A stretch of 30,087 nucleotides of DNA from a virus: the IMG/VR virus record IMGVR_UViG_3300042509_002091, positions 1 to 30,087 of that record; one strand, given 5' to 3'. Below, piece by piece: positions 1-8,698 of the stretch. The notes under the pieces were generated by a model, which saw only the letters and a list, made by a program, of their open reading frames with translations, ran no database searches and was not told the DNA's origin. A program made the position numbers and the translations under genes. The stretch's first letter is position 1. Each line of letters starts with the position of its first letter.

Positions 1-1262
1 TTCGGCGCGTACAGGTCTCCTGCGTCGCCGATGCTGCCTTGCGTGAGGATTGAACCGGCCTTCGTCCAAGTCCCGTTTATGGTGGTAGCTGTGGCCTTGC
101 ACAGCGTAACGTTGTCTCCACTAAGGTCCAACGGCGGCGTGGCGTTGCCCTGGTAAAACATCACGAATTTCGTGCCATCCCACCACGTATTGCCGGACTG
201 CGCATCACCAGCGTCGACAGCAGGATCGGTGCCAAGCGCAATAATCGGCCCCACAGGGTCTATCGTCCAGCTCGAAAGATTGGTGCTTTTTGCAAGCCCG
301 ATTTGGTCGTAGTCCGTGCCGACGTTATTGTCCCCATTAAACGTCATGAAGACATAGCCGCCGCTCTCGTAAGGCGTGCGGTCCAGATTGCGGACGATCT
401 GCCCGCAATAAACATTCTCCGATGCCCATGCAGAAGAACCGCCGCTCGACGGCATGGTAAACGCTGGCGACGATTGCCGGGTCCATGTCAGCGTTTCAAT
501 GAATTGATCCTGCGGCGGATCGTAGGGCGTGCCGGAATAGGCGTCGTTGTAATATTCCCGAGCGATGACAATTCCCGAGGCCCCTGCCGCGCCATTGCGG
601 GTCGTCGCTGCACCAGCGGCACCAGCCGCCCCACCGCCGTAACCCTTGCCTGCAATGCCGTTGCCGTTGCTCGATGCTGCCACGCGAGGCGCTAGAGGAT
701 TGCCGCCTCCGTAGCCTGAAGGCAATCTAGTGCCGCTATAGACGAAGGCTATCCCGCCTTGATCGCCAAGCACCCGCAAGGCGTCTTCTGTGCCCGGCGT
801 TCCCGCTGCTCCCGGAGTTGCAAGGAGAGTGCTTGCTGTGGACGTTTGCCCAGGACTGCCTTTGCCGCCAGTGGCCGTTACATGCGAGCCAAATGATGAG
901 GACGAGCCATCAGAGCCACTTGTTCCGGTCGTATCGCCACCAGCCCCGCCCGCGCCAACTGTGACCGCTTCGGTATCACCTAGGCCGGTTTCCACCGTGA
1001 TGTACTTGCGCGCCCATTCGCCCGCGCCGCCACCACCAGTAACACCTGATCCGGTGGTGCCAGTAATTCCGCCGCTGCCGCCACCCCCGCCTGTTAATTC
1101 CACCTCAACAGCAACGCAGCCCGAGGGCCGATCCCATGTATAAGTACCGGCATCAGTAAAAACGATTTCACCGCCGTAGACGGGCCGACCTGTCGCGCCG
1201 ATATTCTCCCGCGCTCTTTGCTGCTCGGGTATCGTGATGGCTGGCCAGTATTTGGTCAGCAT
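1..1262 (-). CDS. Polyglycine adhesin with glycosidase-like propeller domain (3' end outside window)
   Basis: The frame starts at an ATG at 1262 that overlaps the stop of the upstream gene (ATGA) and is still open at position 1, giving more than 420 residues. Residues of about 30-235 form a glycine-rich domain beginning GTYTWDRPSGC and rich in GGGG, GGAGG and GYGGG runs. It resembles the glycine-rich domain of the gene at 2421-3737 and polyglycine-sandwich receptor-binding proteins. From about residue 290 it changes to a beta-propeller-like style (IGLAKSTNLSSW, then WWDGTKFVMFYQGN), which recalls five-bladed GH32/GH43-type propellers that bind or cleave glycans. I infer a tail-tip or fibre protein recognising the host surface. 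No catalytic residues can be assigned because the C-terminus is missing. Confidence 0.75.
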   Translation of the reverse strand, partial: MLTKYWPAITIPEQQRARENIGATGRPVYGGEIVFTDAGTYTWDRPSGCVAVEVELTGGGGGSGGITGTTGSGVTGGGGAGEWARKYITVETGLGDTEAVTVGAGGAGGDTTGTSGSDGSSSSFGSHVTATGGKGSPGQTSTASTLLATPGAAGTPGTEDALRVLGDQGGIAFVYSGTRLPSGYGGGNPLAPRVAASSNGNGIAGKGYGGGAAGAAGAATTRNGAAGASGIVIAREYYNDAYSGTPYDPPQDQFIETLTWTRQSSPAFTMPSSGGSSAWASENVYCGQIVRNLDRTPYESGGYVFMTFNGDNNVGTDYDQIGLAKSTNLSSWTIDPVGPIIALGTDPAVDAGDAQSGNTWWDGTKFVMFYQGNATPPLDLSGDNVTLCKATATTINGTWTKAGSILTQGSIGDAGDLYAP

Positions 1263-1558
1263 CAGTTGACGCCAGCCAGAAATGACGTGACGGACGTAGG
1301 CGTGCCGCTGAAATTGACCCGATAGTGCCCCGCGCCAAGGTCAATCCCACTAAGCCCGCCGTTGGCAGACAGCGCCGCGCTTTCCACGTCGTACCATGTG
1401 GTCCCGCCATCGGGAGAGCGTTGCAGGGTCGCCGTGGCGCTGTTCCAAGTGCCATAGGCTTCCCAATTGTACCTGCCGCCCTTCTTGACTTCGACAGCCG
1501 TAGTCGCGCCTGTGGCGGACGCTGCACTACACAGCGTCACCATGTTCTGAGCGTCCAT
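1262..1558 (-). CDS. Small beta-sandwich virion protein
   Basis: A 98-residue protein. I chose the ATG at 1558 because AGAGG sits about 7 bases ahead of it; a TTG lies one codon earlier. The middle has the motif RSPDGGTTWYDV followed by short strands and LGAGHYRVNFSGT. This pattern occurs in many small phage structural proteins placed between tail or fibre genes. The stop overlaps the start of the next adhesin gene, so the two are probably translated together. I take it to be a minor virion or neck component; the exact role cannot be read from sequence. Confidence 0.65.
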   Translation of the reverse strand: MDAQNMVTLCSAASATGATTAVEVKKGGRYNWEAYGTWNSATATLQRSPDGGTTWYDVESAALSANGGLSGIDLGAGHYRVNFSGTPTSVTSFLAGVN

Positions 1559-1573
1559 CAATGCACCTCTAGG

Positions 1574-2419
1574 TTATGCCGCCAGCAATAGAAGAAGCTC
1601 GTCGTCTTCTTCCTCTGCTTTTCTTCGACGTTCGGCCTCGTATTCATTCACGAGCCGCATGATTTCTGTGAGTGACGCCTGAATGCCGCTCATATCGGCG
1701 ACAGGCAGGACCGCCGCTGCTATTTCCCGCTTTTCCGCGACCGTAACAGGCTCAGTTGTTCCACCTGCAACAGCTACGAAAGCGTCCTCGATGATCCGTT
1801 TGAGATCGTCGCGCCATTCCTTCTGGCGCTTTTCGTATTCTTTCCTGCCCGAACCGCCGCCGCGCTGAATGATTTGCGGCTGCGCCGGGGTGTACGTGAG
1901 ATTGAGCGAACCGCCCGTGAGGGTTATTGTCCCCGGATGGGATAGCGTTATCCCGTATGCACCGGGAACCGTGTGGACGAAACTTACGTCTTGACCTGTT
2001 ACAGCGACACTAGCGGGGCTAACTGCCAGCTTTCGGCCTGCCAGAAGCGATACGCTCTGACCTGCAAGAGATACAGACGCCAGGCTGACCGAAAGCCTGC
2101 GCGCCGCCCTGAGTGCTACATCCTGTCCAGTGAGTGATACCGCCGCCGCAGTTACGGAGAGCCGATAGCCCCTGCGGAACGTTACGTTCTGGCCTGCCAG
2201 GGTGACAAAAGCGGCAGTAACCGCCAGCTTCCGTTCTACTCTAAGCCCTACAGTCTGCCCGGTTAGTGTAATCGATGCTGCTGTGACAGACAGCGTATAT
2301 CCTGCGCCGCCAGTTGAAGCACCTTCAACAAAATCCTCATCAAACCAGCCAAGCGGAATAACTGTTTCGTCGAACCATGCGCCGGGTACTAAAAGTGGGT
2401 CGAAAATCCCGTCCGCCAT
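1574..2419 (-). CDS. Virion protein with five 22-residue beta repeats and a charged helical tail
   Basis: A 281-residue protein. After an aromatic, acidic N-terminus (GAWFDETVIPLGWFDEDFVEG) come five tandem 22-residue units at about residues 41-150 with consensus L(S/A)V(T/S)-A-V-(S/T)L(T/A)GQ-V-L. Each unit looks like a pair of beta strands and ends near a GQ turn. A sixth, diverged unit follows, then a Gly-rich hinge (QRGGGSGRKEY) and a helical tail of about 85 residues ending in an acidic stretch and a run of leucines. Similar LTGQ repeats occur in alphaproteobacterial phage tail proteins, so a fibrous or spacer role is likely. It sits between two adhesin-type genes in the late operon. Confidence 0.7.
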   Translation of the reverse strand: MADGIFDPLLVPGAWFDETVIPLGWFDEDFVEGASTGGAGYTLSVTAASITLTGQTVGLRVERKLAVTAAFVTLAGQNVTFRRGYRLSVTAAAVSLTGQDVALRAARRLSVSLASVSLAGQSVSLLAGRKLAVSPASVAVTGQDVSFVHTVPGAYGITLSHPGTITLTGGSLNLTYTPAQPQIIQRGGGSGRKEYEKRQKEWRDDLKRIIEDAFVAVAGGTTEPVTVAEKREIAAAVLPVADMSGIQASLTEIMRLVNEYEAERRRKAEEEDDELLLLLAA

Positions 2420-2420
2420 G

Positions 2421-3737
2421 CTACCAAGTCGTCACGATGCAGTAGCCAGCGCCGCCCGTACCGCCTGCGCCGCCAAGGCCGGGGTTCATGCCGACGCCCC
2501 CGCCGCCGCCACCACCGCCGCCGCGACCCCCGGCACCACCAGCGCCGCCTGCTGTTGACGCTGTTACCGTAGTGCCGCCACCGCCTCCGCCGTGGCCCCC
2601 GCGTGCGGAGTTGCCGTTAGCGCCAGTGCCGCCCGCTGTAGGAGCCGCGCCATCTGTGCCAACTGTACCGCCGCCGCCCGTTGTGTACGTGCCAGAGCGC
2701 CCGCCAGCGCCGCCCGCGATGTTCGCAGGAGTTGCGGAGTGAGAGCCGCCAGCCCCGCCGCCGCCGCCGCCCATAAGCGACGATCCGCCGTTTGACGCAG
2801 CAACAGGGGTTGCCGCTATGCCTGCGCCGCCCGCGCCGCCAAATTCTCCACTATGCGATGTAGAGACAGCCGCGCTGCCCGTAATACCTTGCGTGCCAAC
2901 GCCGTTAGTAGCTCCGGTTGGTGTCCCGCCTGTACCAGCAGACGTGGATCCAGTTGACCCCGCGCTACCCGCTCCGCCGCCACCACCACCGCCAGTCACA
3001 GCGGCAGATATCGCGCCACCCGCGCCACCGCCACCGCCGAAGGCAGTTAGCAAGGAGCCGAACGTCGAAGACTGACCGATACCACCCGCGCCGCCCGCCG
3101 CGCCAGCAACACCCGGCGCTCCTGCCGTTCCACCGTTGCCGATTGTAACTGCCTCAGTCGATGCGAGGTCGCTGGCAAGAAAATCGCGCTGCATATAAGC
3201 GCCGCCGCCGCCGCCGCCGCCACCCTTGGCAACTACAGCAGTTGCAAGCGATGCTCCTGCACCGCCGCCGCCGCCAGCGCCCCACAACTGCACACGCACA
3301 ACTTTAGGCGTAAATGCAGTTGGCTTGGTCCATGTGCCTGTGCTGTCGAAAACCTGCACATTTGGATAGGTCATCTGCGCAGTGCCGACGACTTCCCAGC
3401 CCGTGCCTTCCGTGAATTGTAGCGCCTGTCCCGCCGCCAGCGTCACACGCCATAGCAGCCGGTTAGTTCCGCTCGTGTCGATCTGGACAGTGATCCCGCA
3501 AGCGTCAGCCGTTTCCTTGTTGAAGATATGGATATGCTTGACGTTGCGCACATAACCGGACGATGGAGCCGCGACAATATCCGTCGTGGTCGCCGTCGTG
3601 ATGCTGGCGCGAGCCGGTGCCGGGACGGACGGCGTATTTGTCGCCGTTTCTATGTCCACGAAGGACGCGACAACATCAATCTGTTCCGCCGCGTCAGTGA
3701 CTATCTCGATTTTATCGCTGGACGAAAGAAACAGCAT
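2421..3737 (-). CDS. Glycine-rich tail adhesin
   Basis: A 438-residue protein. Residues 1-130 look like a beta domain common at the start of phage tail proteins (NVKHIHIFNKET, then LLWRVTLAAGQALQFTEGTGWEVV). From about residue 145 (FDSTGTWTKPT, then VRVQLWGAGGGGGAG) the rest is a glycine-rich domain with many GGGG runs ending in GYCIVTTW. This resembles polyglycine-sandwich receptor-binding proteins such as gp38-type adhesins of T-even phages. The coding strand carries a seven-copy GCC/GGC triplet run near 3201-3221 that encodes glycine and could vary in length. The start overlaps the stop of the 142-residue gene. I infer a receptor-binding role. Confidence 0.75.
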   Translation of the reverse strand: MLFLSSSDKIEIVTDAAEQIDVVASFVDIETATNTPSVPAPARASITTATTTDIVAAPSSGYVRNVKHIHIFNKETADACGITVQIDTSGTNRLLWRVTLAAGQALQFTEGTGWEVVGTAQMTYPNVQVFDSTGTWTKPTAFTPKVVRVQLWGAGGGGGAGASLATAVVAKGGGGGGGGAYMQRDFLASDLASTEAVTIGNGGTAGAPGVAGAAGGAGGIGQSSTFGSLLTAFGGGGGAGGAISAAVTGGGGGGGAGSAGSTGSTSAGTGGTPTGATNGVGTQGITGSAAVSTSHSGEFGGAGGAGIAATPVAASNGGSSLMGGGGGGAGGSHSATPANIAGGAGGRSGTYTTGGGGTVGTDGAAPTAGGTGANGNSARGGHGGGGGGTTVTASTAGGAGGAGGRGGGGGGGGGVGMNPGLGGAGGTGGAGYCIVTTW

Positions 3738-4165
3738 CAGGCCACCGTCAGCAGGCTTGCGCCGAAGTCGAGCGTGAAGGTCTCCGTATCGGCCAATGTG
3801 ATGCTTGACCCGTAGTCCAGATAGCCGACCAGAGCATCCGTAGGGCTGGACGCCGTGTCGTTGTAGATCACCACATAGCGGAACGGCCCGACAGTACCAC
3901 CGGAAGCCGTTAGGGTAGCGTCTGTCGCCGTCATAGTGCCCGTGCCGCCCGTTTCCGTGTAGCCTGTCGTGAGGGCTATTCCACCGCCAGCGCCGCCCGT
4001 ATAGCCACCGCCCGTCGAAAGCTGCGTAATGTCGGAAAGCTGGACATGCGTTGCCGCATTCGGCGCGCTATTGGTCAATGCAGCCTTGAACGTATTCGAG
4101 GCGAGGTTATGCACGCCCTTGCCAAGCTGTTCCTTGAAGTCCTGATAGAGCGTCAATGTCGCCAT
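3737..4165 (-). CDS. Small beta-rich phage structural protein
   Basis: A 142-residue protein starting MATLTLYQDFKEQLGKGVHNL and continuing with NTFKAALTN and a GGGYTGGAGGG segment, then alternating short strands. This N-terminal pattern (a small helix, GVHN, ALTN, then LSDITQ) is familiar from phage structural proteins of unassigned function, usually near portal or tail genes. It starts right at the end of the portal gene (TAATG-type junction at 4165). I read it as a virion protein, perhaps a decoration or neck component. It is too short for a major capsid protein and lacks the helix-rich HK97-like profile. Confidence 0.65.
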   Translation of the reverse strand: MATLTLYQDFKEQLGKGVHNLASNTFKAALTNSAPNAATHVQLSDITQLSTGGGYTGGAGGGIALTTGYTETGGTGTMTATDATLTASGGTVGPFRYVVIYNDTASSPTDALVGYLDYGSSITLADTETFTLDFGASLLTVA

Positions 4166-6546
4166 TAGTTCATCACCGTTTCAACGCCCATCACGCGCCC
4201 GTCAGGGCCGCGAACAGCACGCTTGGGAGCCGATATCGCCTTAACCAAGGTAGCCAAGACTTCCTCGGACTTGTCCTGTCGCTGGTCCAGCTTATCAATT
4301 GCCGCAACGAGCTTTTGAGAGACTTCATTGATAGCCGTGGAATGTTGGGCACGCTGTTCGCTATCCGTGGCATCCGCTTCCGTTTTGCGGCCTTCGTTTT
4401 CAAGCTGGCGCTTTTTGCCTTCCAGATCGACCTTGGAATGTTCAACCTTGAGCATCCTGTCTTCTTCTTCCAGCGAATCGGGGCCGGGTTCGGGCTTGCT
4501 TAACTCGCGGTCTTTAAGTTCAAGCTCACGACCTTTCATCTGGCTTTCCTGACCCTTCAATTGAAGTTCGATTTCCTTCAACCGCAGGTCCATTTGCTTG
4601 AGCTTCAATTCCTCGCCCTTAATGGCGATTTCAGCCTGTGACTTGCGCTCTTCGCCAGCCATCCGGCGTTCTTCCATCGCCGCTTCATGCTTCATCTTCT
4701 CAACTTCGGGATTAGGCGGCTTTGGCTGCGAAGCGATTTGCTTCACATTGTCCGCAAATTCCTCGATTGCGCCTTCAAGCTGCCTGCCAGCCCTGAACCC
4801 TGCCGCCACGAATTTAAGCGTCTCTGTCGCCAAGGGAGCCGCCTGCGGCATGGCCTGAACGAGCGGAAACGCCTGCTGGATAAAGCCGCCGATGGCCGTC
4901 ACGAACTCCGTCCGGCGCTGCTTTTCAGCATTCTCGTCCGGCGTAATCGTGCTGTCCGTCTCGATATCAATGACGCAGGGCCGGGTACGCTCTTGGCGTA
5001 GCAGATTGACAACCTGCTCAATCGTTACCGGCAGCTTGGGTTGCGGTGGGGGCGGCACAGGCTGGCCGCTCATCTTGGCCTGCAATGCCGCGCTTTGATA
5101 CTGCTGCTGTATCTGCGCCATCTGCTGCTGATTGGCCGCTTCCGTCGCCATATCCATCTGCGACATGGTGAGCAAGGTTTGCGGCTGGAAGTTCTCAGCG
5201 ATAATCTCAGCGCCGATCCGGGTCAGGTCACGGGCAACGCGGACCATTTCGGCTTGGCGTTCCTTGATCCTGATTGACCCATACTGCGATTTAAGCTGCT
5301 GCGCTCCGAGTGTTTCGCTGGCTTCCGTATCGCCCCGCATAATATCTGATATGCCGGTAATCTGGTAAACGTCGCTGATGATTTCCTTGCGGAGCGCGAC
5401 CAGTTCCTTGATGGTGATAGCGACTTCCTGCACGGGAAGCCACAGCACCGAATCCTTGAGCGAACCACCGGCTATCAAATGCGCCGCGACGGGCACTAGA
5501 ATGGCCGAATTGTCCTGCGTCTTGAGCGCCTTTTCAATCGCGCCGGTTACGCCTTCCTCGCCATTGGCATAAAAGCCCTTCATGCGCAGGGAATTGGCTA
5601 GTCCGGCAATGCGCCCGGTCAGCTCGTTTATTTCTTCAATCTGGTCCCGATAGTACACATAATCAGGAACCGGAATGAGCGTCCCGCGCTGTAACGTGCC
5701 ATAGGCAGGCTTGGGACAGGGAAAAAACCCGTCAAGGCTTAGAAACGGCTCCTGAATGTCGAGAACAGATTCAACACCCTTCGACACCCAAACGACGAGA
5801 CGCTTGCTCTTGGACCAGAGTTCCCAGACAGCCGCTTTTTTCTCAGCGTCGTAGCTTGCGCCATCGTCCGGCTTGTATTCGCGGTATTCCATCGACGTAA
5901 CAAGCGACAGTTTACCCTTGTCAATCTCTTGCGTCTCAGGATCGGTCGCGAACCGCTTGATGGCTTCATCGCGGGACAGGAACGAACGGCGACCAACCCA
6001 GCCGACCTCTTTCCACTTGCGCGCGGGTTCATGCAGGAAGTCCTTGCGGTCGATATGGTCGTAACAGACCTTCTCCTCCGCGCCGCCGTCGTCGTAATTA
6101 TAAACCTCATACCGCGCCCATGCGCAGCCACGGCCAGTGATGGCAAGGTCGTCACGAACCTCTTTCAACGCCTCATGGACGTTATCCAGATCGAAGTTCG
6201 TTGACAGCGTGCGTTCGAGGATTTCACTAGCTGCCCTCGGCAGTTCGCGAAGGTCTTTGAACCTCGGCACAACCACGGGCTGCGGAGCGCGGGCGTAGAT
6301 GGAAGGCTTGATGACTTCCAGATTGGCCCAAAACATCTGGAATTCGCGGTCTGTTTTCAGCTTCGCCTTTTCTTCCAGATTTGAATAGAGCTTCTCGATG
6401 CTGTCGCACTTCTCCTGGTAGGACTGAAAAGCCTTCTCAGCCGCCGTTATGGCGTCCAGCCACGGCTTGGCGTCCTGCATGTCTGCAAAACGGGCATCCG
6501 CTGCCGGGTCTGTAGCTGGTTTGCTGCTTTCAGCGCCTTGTTCCAT
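4165..6546 (-). CDS. Portal protein, P22-like
   Basis: A 793-residue protein directly after the large terminase gene. The first 520 residues look like a portal of the P22/podovirus type: an early helical segment (FQSYQEKCDSIEKLYSN), then a long mixed region containing PDYVYYRDQIEEINELTGRI and QITGISDIMRGDTEASETLG, the latter typical of the portal stem and crown. Residues from about 590 to 790 are long charged helices with repeated KQMDLRLKEIELQLK-type heptads, longer than in many portals, possibly an extended barrel or a coiled coil. The portal forms the dodecameric ring at the capsid vertex through which DNA is packaged. No scaffold or capsid gene follows it, which is unusual. Confidence 0.88.
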   Translation of the reverse strand: MEQGAESSKPATDPAADARFADMQDAKPWLDAITAAEKAFQSYQEKCDSIEKLYSNLEEKAKLKTDREFQMFWANLEVIKPSIYARAPQPVVVPRFKDLRELPRAASEILERTLSTNFDLDNVHEALKEVRDDLAITGRGCAWARYEVYNYDDGGAEEKVCYDHIDRKDFLHEPARKWKEVGWVGRRSFLSRDEAIKRFATDPETQEIDKGKLSLVTSMEYREYKPDDGASYDAEKKAAVWELWSKSKRLVVWVSKGVESVLDIQEPFLSLDGFFPCPKPAYGTLQRGTLIPVPDYVYYRDQIEEINELTGRIAGLANSLRMKGFYANGEEGVTGAIEKALKTQDNSAILVPVAAHLIAGGSLKDSVLWLPVQEVAITIKELVALRKEIISDVYQITGISDIMRGDTEASETLGAQQLKSQYGSIRIKERQAEMVRVARDLTRIGAEIIAENFQPQTLLTMSQMDMATEAANQQQMAQIQQQYQSAALQAKMSGQPVPPPPQPKLPVTIEQVVNLLRQERTRPCVIDIETDSTITPDENAEKQRRTEFVTAIGGFIQQAFPLVQAMPQAAPLATETLKFVAAGFRAGRQLEGAIEEFADNVKQIASQPKPPNPEVEKMKHEAAMEERRMAGEERKSQAEIAIKGEELKLKQMDLRLKEIELQLKGQESQMKGRELELKDRELSKPEPGPDSLEEEDRMLKVEHSKVDLEGKKRQLENEGRKTEADATDSEQRAQHSTAINEVSQKLVAAIDKLDQRQDKSEEVLATLVKAISAPKRAVRGPDGRVMGVETVMN

Positions 6547-7901
6547 TAAATGCGAATCCTGTAATCGCCTGATATCGGGTCAGGCGGGCCGGGCAGATAG
6601 ACTTGCCCCGGCTGTGGTTTCGGCTTGTCGTCGGCTATCTCTGTCGGTGCTGAACGCCATGCCATCGCCATGTAGCGAAAGGCATCCGCCGCGTGACTGG
6701 TCCAGTCATGCACAGGGTTCATACCGAACGTGCGGGCGTCCTCGTCCCATTCACGCCGGTATTGCTCCAAGGCTTCGATGCCGTTGTTTGTGCGAGGGTG
6801 GAACACACAGAGCGGCAAGGTTTTACGAGCCGCCGCGATACCGTCCAAGACCTTGTTCTGTGGCAGGACAACCGGCTTCAAGCCACAATCCCGCATTTGC
6901 TCAACCCGCCCGCGCTTCATACCCCAAATCTGTTGCCGGGCATCGTGCGGTACATAGTCAATGCCTCTAGCCCAAGGCTTGGACAGGCAGACCTCGGCGT
7001 AATGCTCGATATCTGCCCCGTGGCTCATGTAGAAGTCGAGAATGAATATCTGGCTTCCGACAACCTGAAACCACCAGATGGCCGTGCTATCGACCTTGCC
7101 CAAGTCCCATGCTGTATGGACGGGACGGGACGGGTCAGGCGCTATCTCGTCAATCCTGCCCTCAGTCCGTACCGCCAGCATTTGCTTGGCGTAGAAGGCC
7201 CCGAGAATGGCCGCATTGAACGAGCAATGATATTCCTGATCTATCTGCGCTTGGGCTAGGTCTTCGTCCCCATATAGCCCGATGTAGTCAGACAGCGCCG
7301 CGTCAATCTGCTCTTTCGTGAGGGCGTTCGTGGCACTGACGGGAGATAGCTCGGCAAACCAGCGGTCTTTGTTCCGCATGGCTTCGTTGTACATATTGTA
7401 GGCGTGGTTGCGACCGCGTGGCGTGGTGATGAATGCCGCCCAACCGTCGTTCTCCTCAACCATTGGCCTGTGGTAGCCCCAGGCATTGGGGTTAGCCAAA
7501 GCCCATTCGGAATAGACTATGCCGACCGGCCCTGCCCCCACCGTGGCGTCATAGCGGTCTGAGCCGATAAGCTGCCAAGTGGACCCGCATTTGAAGCGGA
7601 TGAACATTTCTTGGTCGTTCGTGCTGTCCCTGATTTCAGGGGGAAACGCCTCGTCTATCCTTCGCTTGCCGGTATGGGCGTTTACGCTGGTCCAGATGGC
7701 CTTGCGAGCCTGTGCGTATTCAGGCAGGCAATGCCAATAGGTGCCGATCCGCTTATGTGCCCAATCGCGAGTAGCGTTCAGGGCTATTTCGTCCTTGCCC
7801 CATCGCCTATGGGCTATTTCAATCAGGCGCTTTTTACTACCAGATACCCATGTCTTATGAAATGCTTGCTGATATGGCCGGACGCGGAATTGATGGATCA
7901 T
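6546..7901 (-). CDS. terL: Terminase large subunit
   Basis: A 451-residue packaging motor. The ATPase domain has a Walker A-like motif HRRWGKDE (residues 31-38), and a Walker B-like stretch VGIVYSEWA with the likely catalytic Glu at about 132. The C-terminal nuclease domain shows AWDLGKVDST (Asp at about 266 and 271) and DWTSHAADAFRY near residue 405, the usual acidic cluster of the RNase H-like terminase nuclease. The start overlaps the small-subunit stop (ATGA at 7901), and the stop overlaps the portal start (TAATG at 6546), so the three are tightly coupled. Together with the small subunit it recognises, cuts and pumps phage DNA into the prohead. Confidence 0.92.
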   Translation of the reverse strand: MIHQFRVRPYQQAFHKTWVSGSKKRLIEIAHRRWGKDEIALNATRDWAHKRIGTYWHCLPEYAQARKAIWTSVNAHTGKRRIDEAFPPEIRDSTNDQEMFIRFKCGSTWQLIGSDRYDATVGAGPVGIVYSEWALANPNAWGYHRPMVEENDGWAAFITTPRGRNHAYNMYNEAMRNKDRWFAELSPVSATNALTKEQIDAALSDYIGLYGDEDLAQAQIDQEYHCSFNAAILGAFYAKQMLAVRTEGRIDEIAPDPSRPVHTAWDLGKVDSTAIWWFQVVGSQIFILDFYMSHGADIEHYAEVCLSKPWARGIDYVPHDARQQIWGMKRGRVEQMRDCGLKPVVLPQNKVLDGIAAARKTLPLCVFHPRTNNGIEALEQYRREWDEDARTFGMNPVHDWTSHAADAFRYMAMAWRSAPTEIADDKPKPQPGQVYLPGPPDPISGDYRIRI

Positions 7902-8170
7902 TCATAGATCGTCTGGAATACGATTGCGCCGCCGTCGGGACCGGAAACCTTATTGTCCACCGAGGCAAGCCGGGCGTGAACGTAAGGCGCAGCGGCCTTT
8001 GCCGCGTCCAGCCTCACGCCAAACTCTTTGTTCTCGTCCCTCATAGCCGCAAGCAGGAAGTCCAAGGGCAATTCGCCGCCCTGTACCGCCTTGGCCCGCG
8101 CCTCTGCGTTTAGCTGATTTGCCCCGCCAGCCTTGCGACCAGCGTTCTGCCTAGCTCCTCCGCGCGGCAT
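7898..8170 (-). CDS. terS: Terminase small subunit
   Basis: A 90-residue protein starting MPRGGARQNAGRKAGG, the typical basic N-terminus of many small terminases, followed by GELPLDFLLAAMRDEN and AAKAAAPYVHARLASVDNK, also characteristic of this family. I placed the start at the ATG at 8170; a TTG at 8194 would add eight residues but has its GAGG far too close. The gene overlaps the upstream 72-residue frame and its stop overlaps the large terminase start. Small terminases bind the packaging site as oligomers and deliver DNA to the large subunit. Confidence 0.82.
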   Translation of the reverse strand: MPRGGARQNAGRKAGGANQLNAEARAKAVQGGELPLDFLLAAMRDENKEFGVRLDAAKAAAPYVHARLASVDNKVSGPDGGAIVFQTIYE

Positions 8171-8369
8171 TTTGAATCTTTGAAAGTTTTTCAAAGCCTC
8201 GGGTGGCTTCGACTATCTTGCGGCGGTCTGACCTCGCTTCGTGCATGGCCTGATAAATGGCCTGAACGATACGTTCGGCAGTCCAGCAGCCATCTTCCCG
8301 ATGAATAGAATATTGGATTTGATCATACCGGCTCACGCCAGCTTCGATCTGCTTTTTCGATAGCAGCAT
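8151..8369 (-). CDS. Small helical protein upstream of the terminase genes
   Basis: A 72-residue, charged, helix-rich protein (SKKQIEAGVSRYDQIQYSIHRE, then CWTAERIVQAIYQAMHEARSDRRK). The ATG at 8369 has GAGGT 7 bases ahead. Its end overlaps the first 20 bases of the small terminase gene, so the two are probably coupled. I do not recognise the family. Being first in the packaging group it could assist packaging or be a late regulator, but nothing in the sequence shows which. Confidence 0.55.
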   Translation of the reverse strand: MLLSKKQIEAGVSRYDQIQYSIHREDGCWTAERIVQAIYQAMHEARSDRRKIVEATRGFEKLSKIQNAARRS

Positions 8370-8533
8370 GATTTACCTCGCCGGTCTGAGCGGCAGCGAT
8401 TACGCTGTGTGTTGCCTCACGGGTATATCCGCCTATGGGGCGGGGAGAACTAGACCATATACGCTTTCGCGTTTCGCGAATTGCCGAATATGCTCCATAT
8501 CCCTAGCTTGCTTTAGCTGGCCCCGGAGGGGGA
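8370..8533. other. Short non-coding gap with hairpins
   Basis: No convincing gene. It contains a CCGCC / GGCGG hairpin near 8430, the 8-bp palindrome TTCGCGAA near 8472-8480, and a CCCC-GGA-GGGG inverted repeat near 8521-8532. On the minus strand these lie between the zinc-binding-type gene and the 72-residue gene and could be an attenuator or leader structure of the late transcript. Confidence 0.3.
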
Positions 8534-8698
8534 TTAGGCTGAAATCCGTATCGCCTTGTACCGCCGCATTTCCTTTATATCCGCAGAACGGCGCAGCTTA
8601 GATCGGAAATCGGTGGCGTCACAGCACATGCAAGCCAGCATCTTGGTCCGCTTGCCTCTGAGGTTGATATTGCCGCAATGCCTGTAAGAGGATTTCAT
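8534..8698 (-). CDS. 54-residue Cys/His zinc-binding-type protein
   Basis: A small frame beginning MKSSYRHCGNINLRGKRTK. The ATG at 8698 follows GACGAGGG with good spacing. His7-Cys8 and a later ACMCCDATDF cluster look like a compact zinc ribbon or knuckle, and the rest is basic and helical (KLRRSADIKEMRRYK). I have seen short phage proteins with this C-G-C-C plus basic tail arrangement, usually annotated as hypothetical. It lies between the NusG paralog and the packaging genes in a region with regulatory-looking sites, so a nucleic-acid-binding role is possible but unproven. Confidence 0.55.
   Translation of the reverse strand: MKSSYRHCGNINLRGKRTKMLACMCCDATDFRSKLRRSADIKEMRRYKAIRISA

Noticed and set aside
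303-1143. Plus-strand frames of 117-130 codons near the left edge
   Set aside because: They lie opposite the partial adhesin gene, lack ribosome binding sites, and do not resemble proteins.
2488-2742. Plus-strand frames very rich in proline opposite the glycine-rich adhesin
   Set aside because: They are the complement of glycine codons of a well-supported minus-strand gene, with no start signal of their own.
3201-3221. Frame-shifting phase-variable repeat (GCC x7)
   Set aside because: Triplet changes would alter glycine number but not the reading frame, so it cannot act as an on/off switch.
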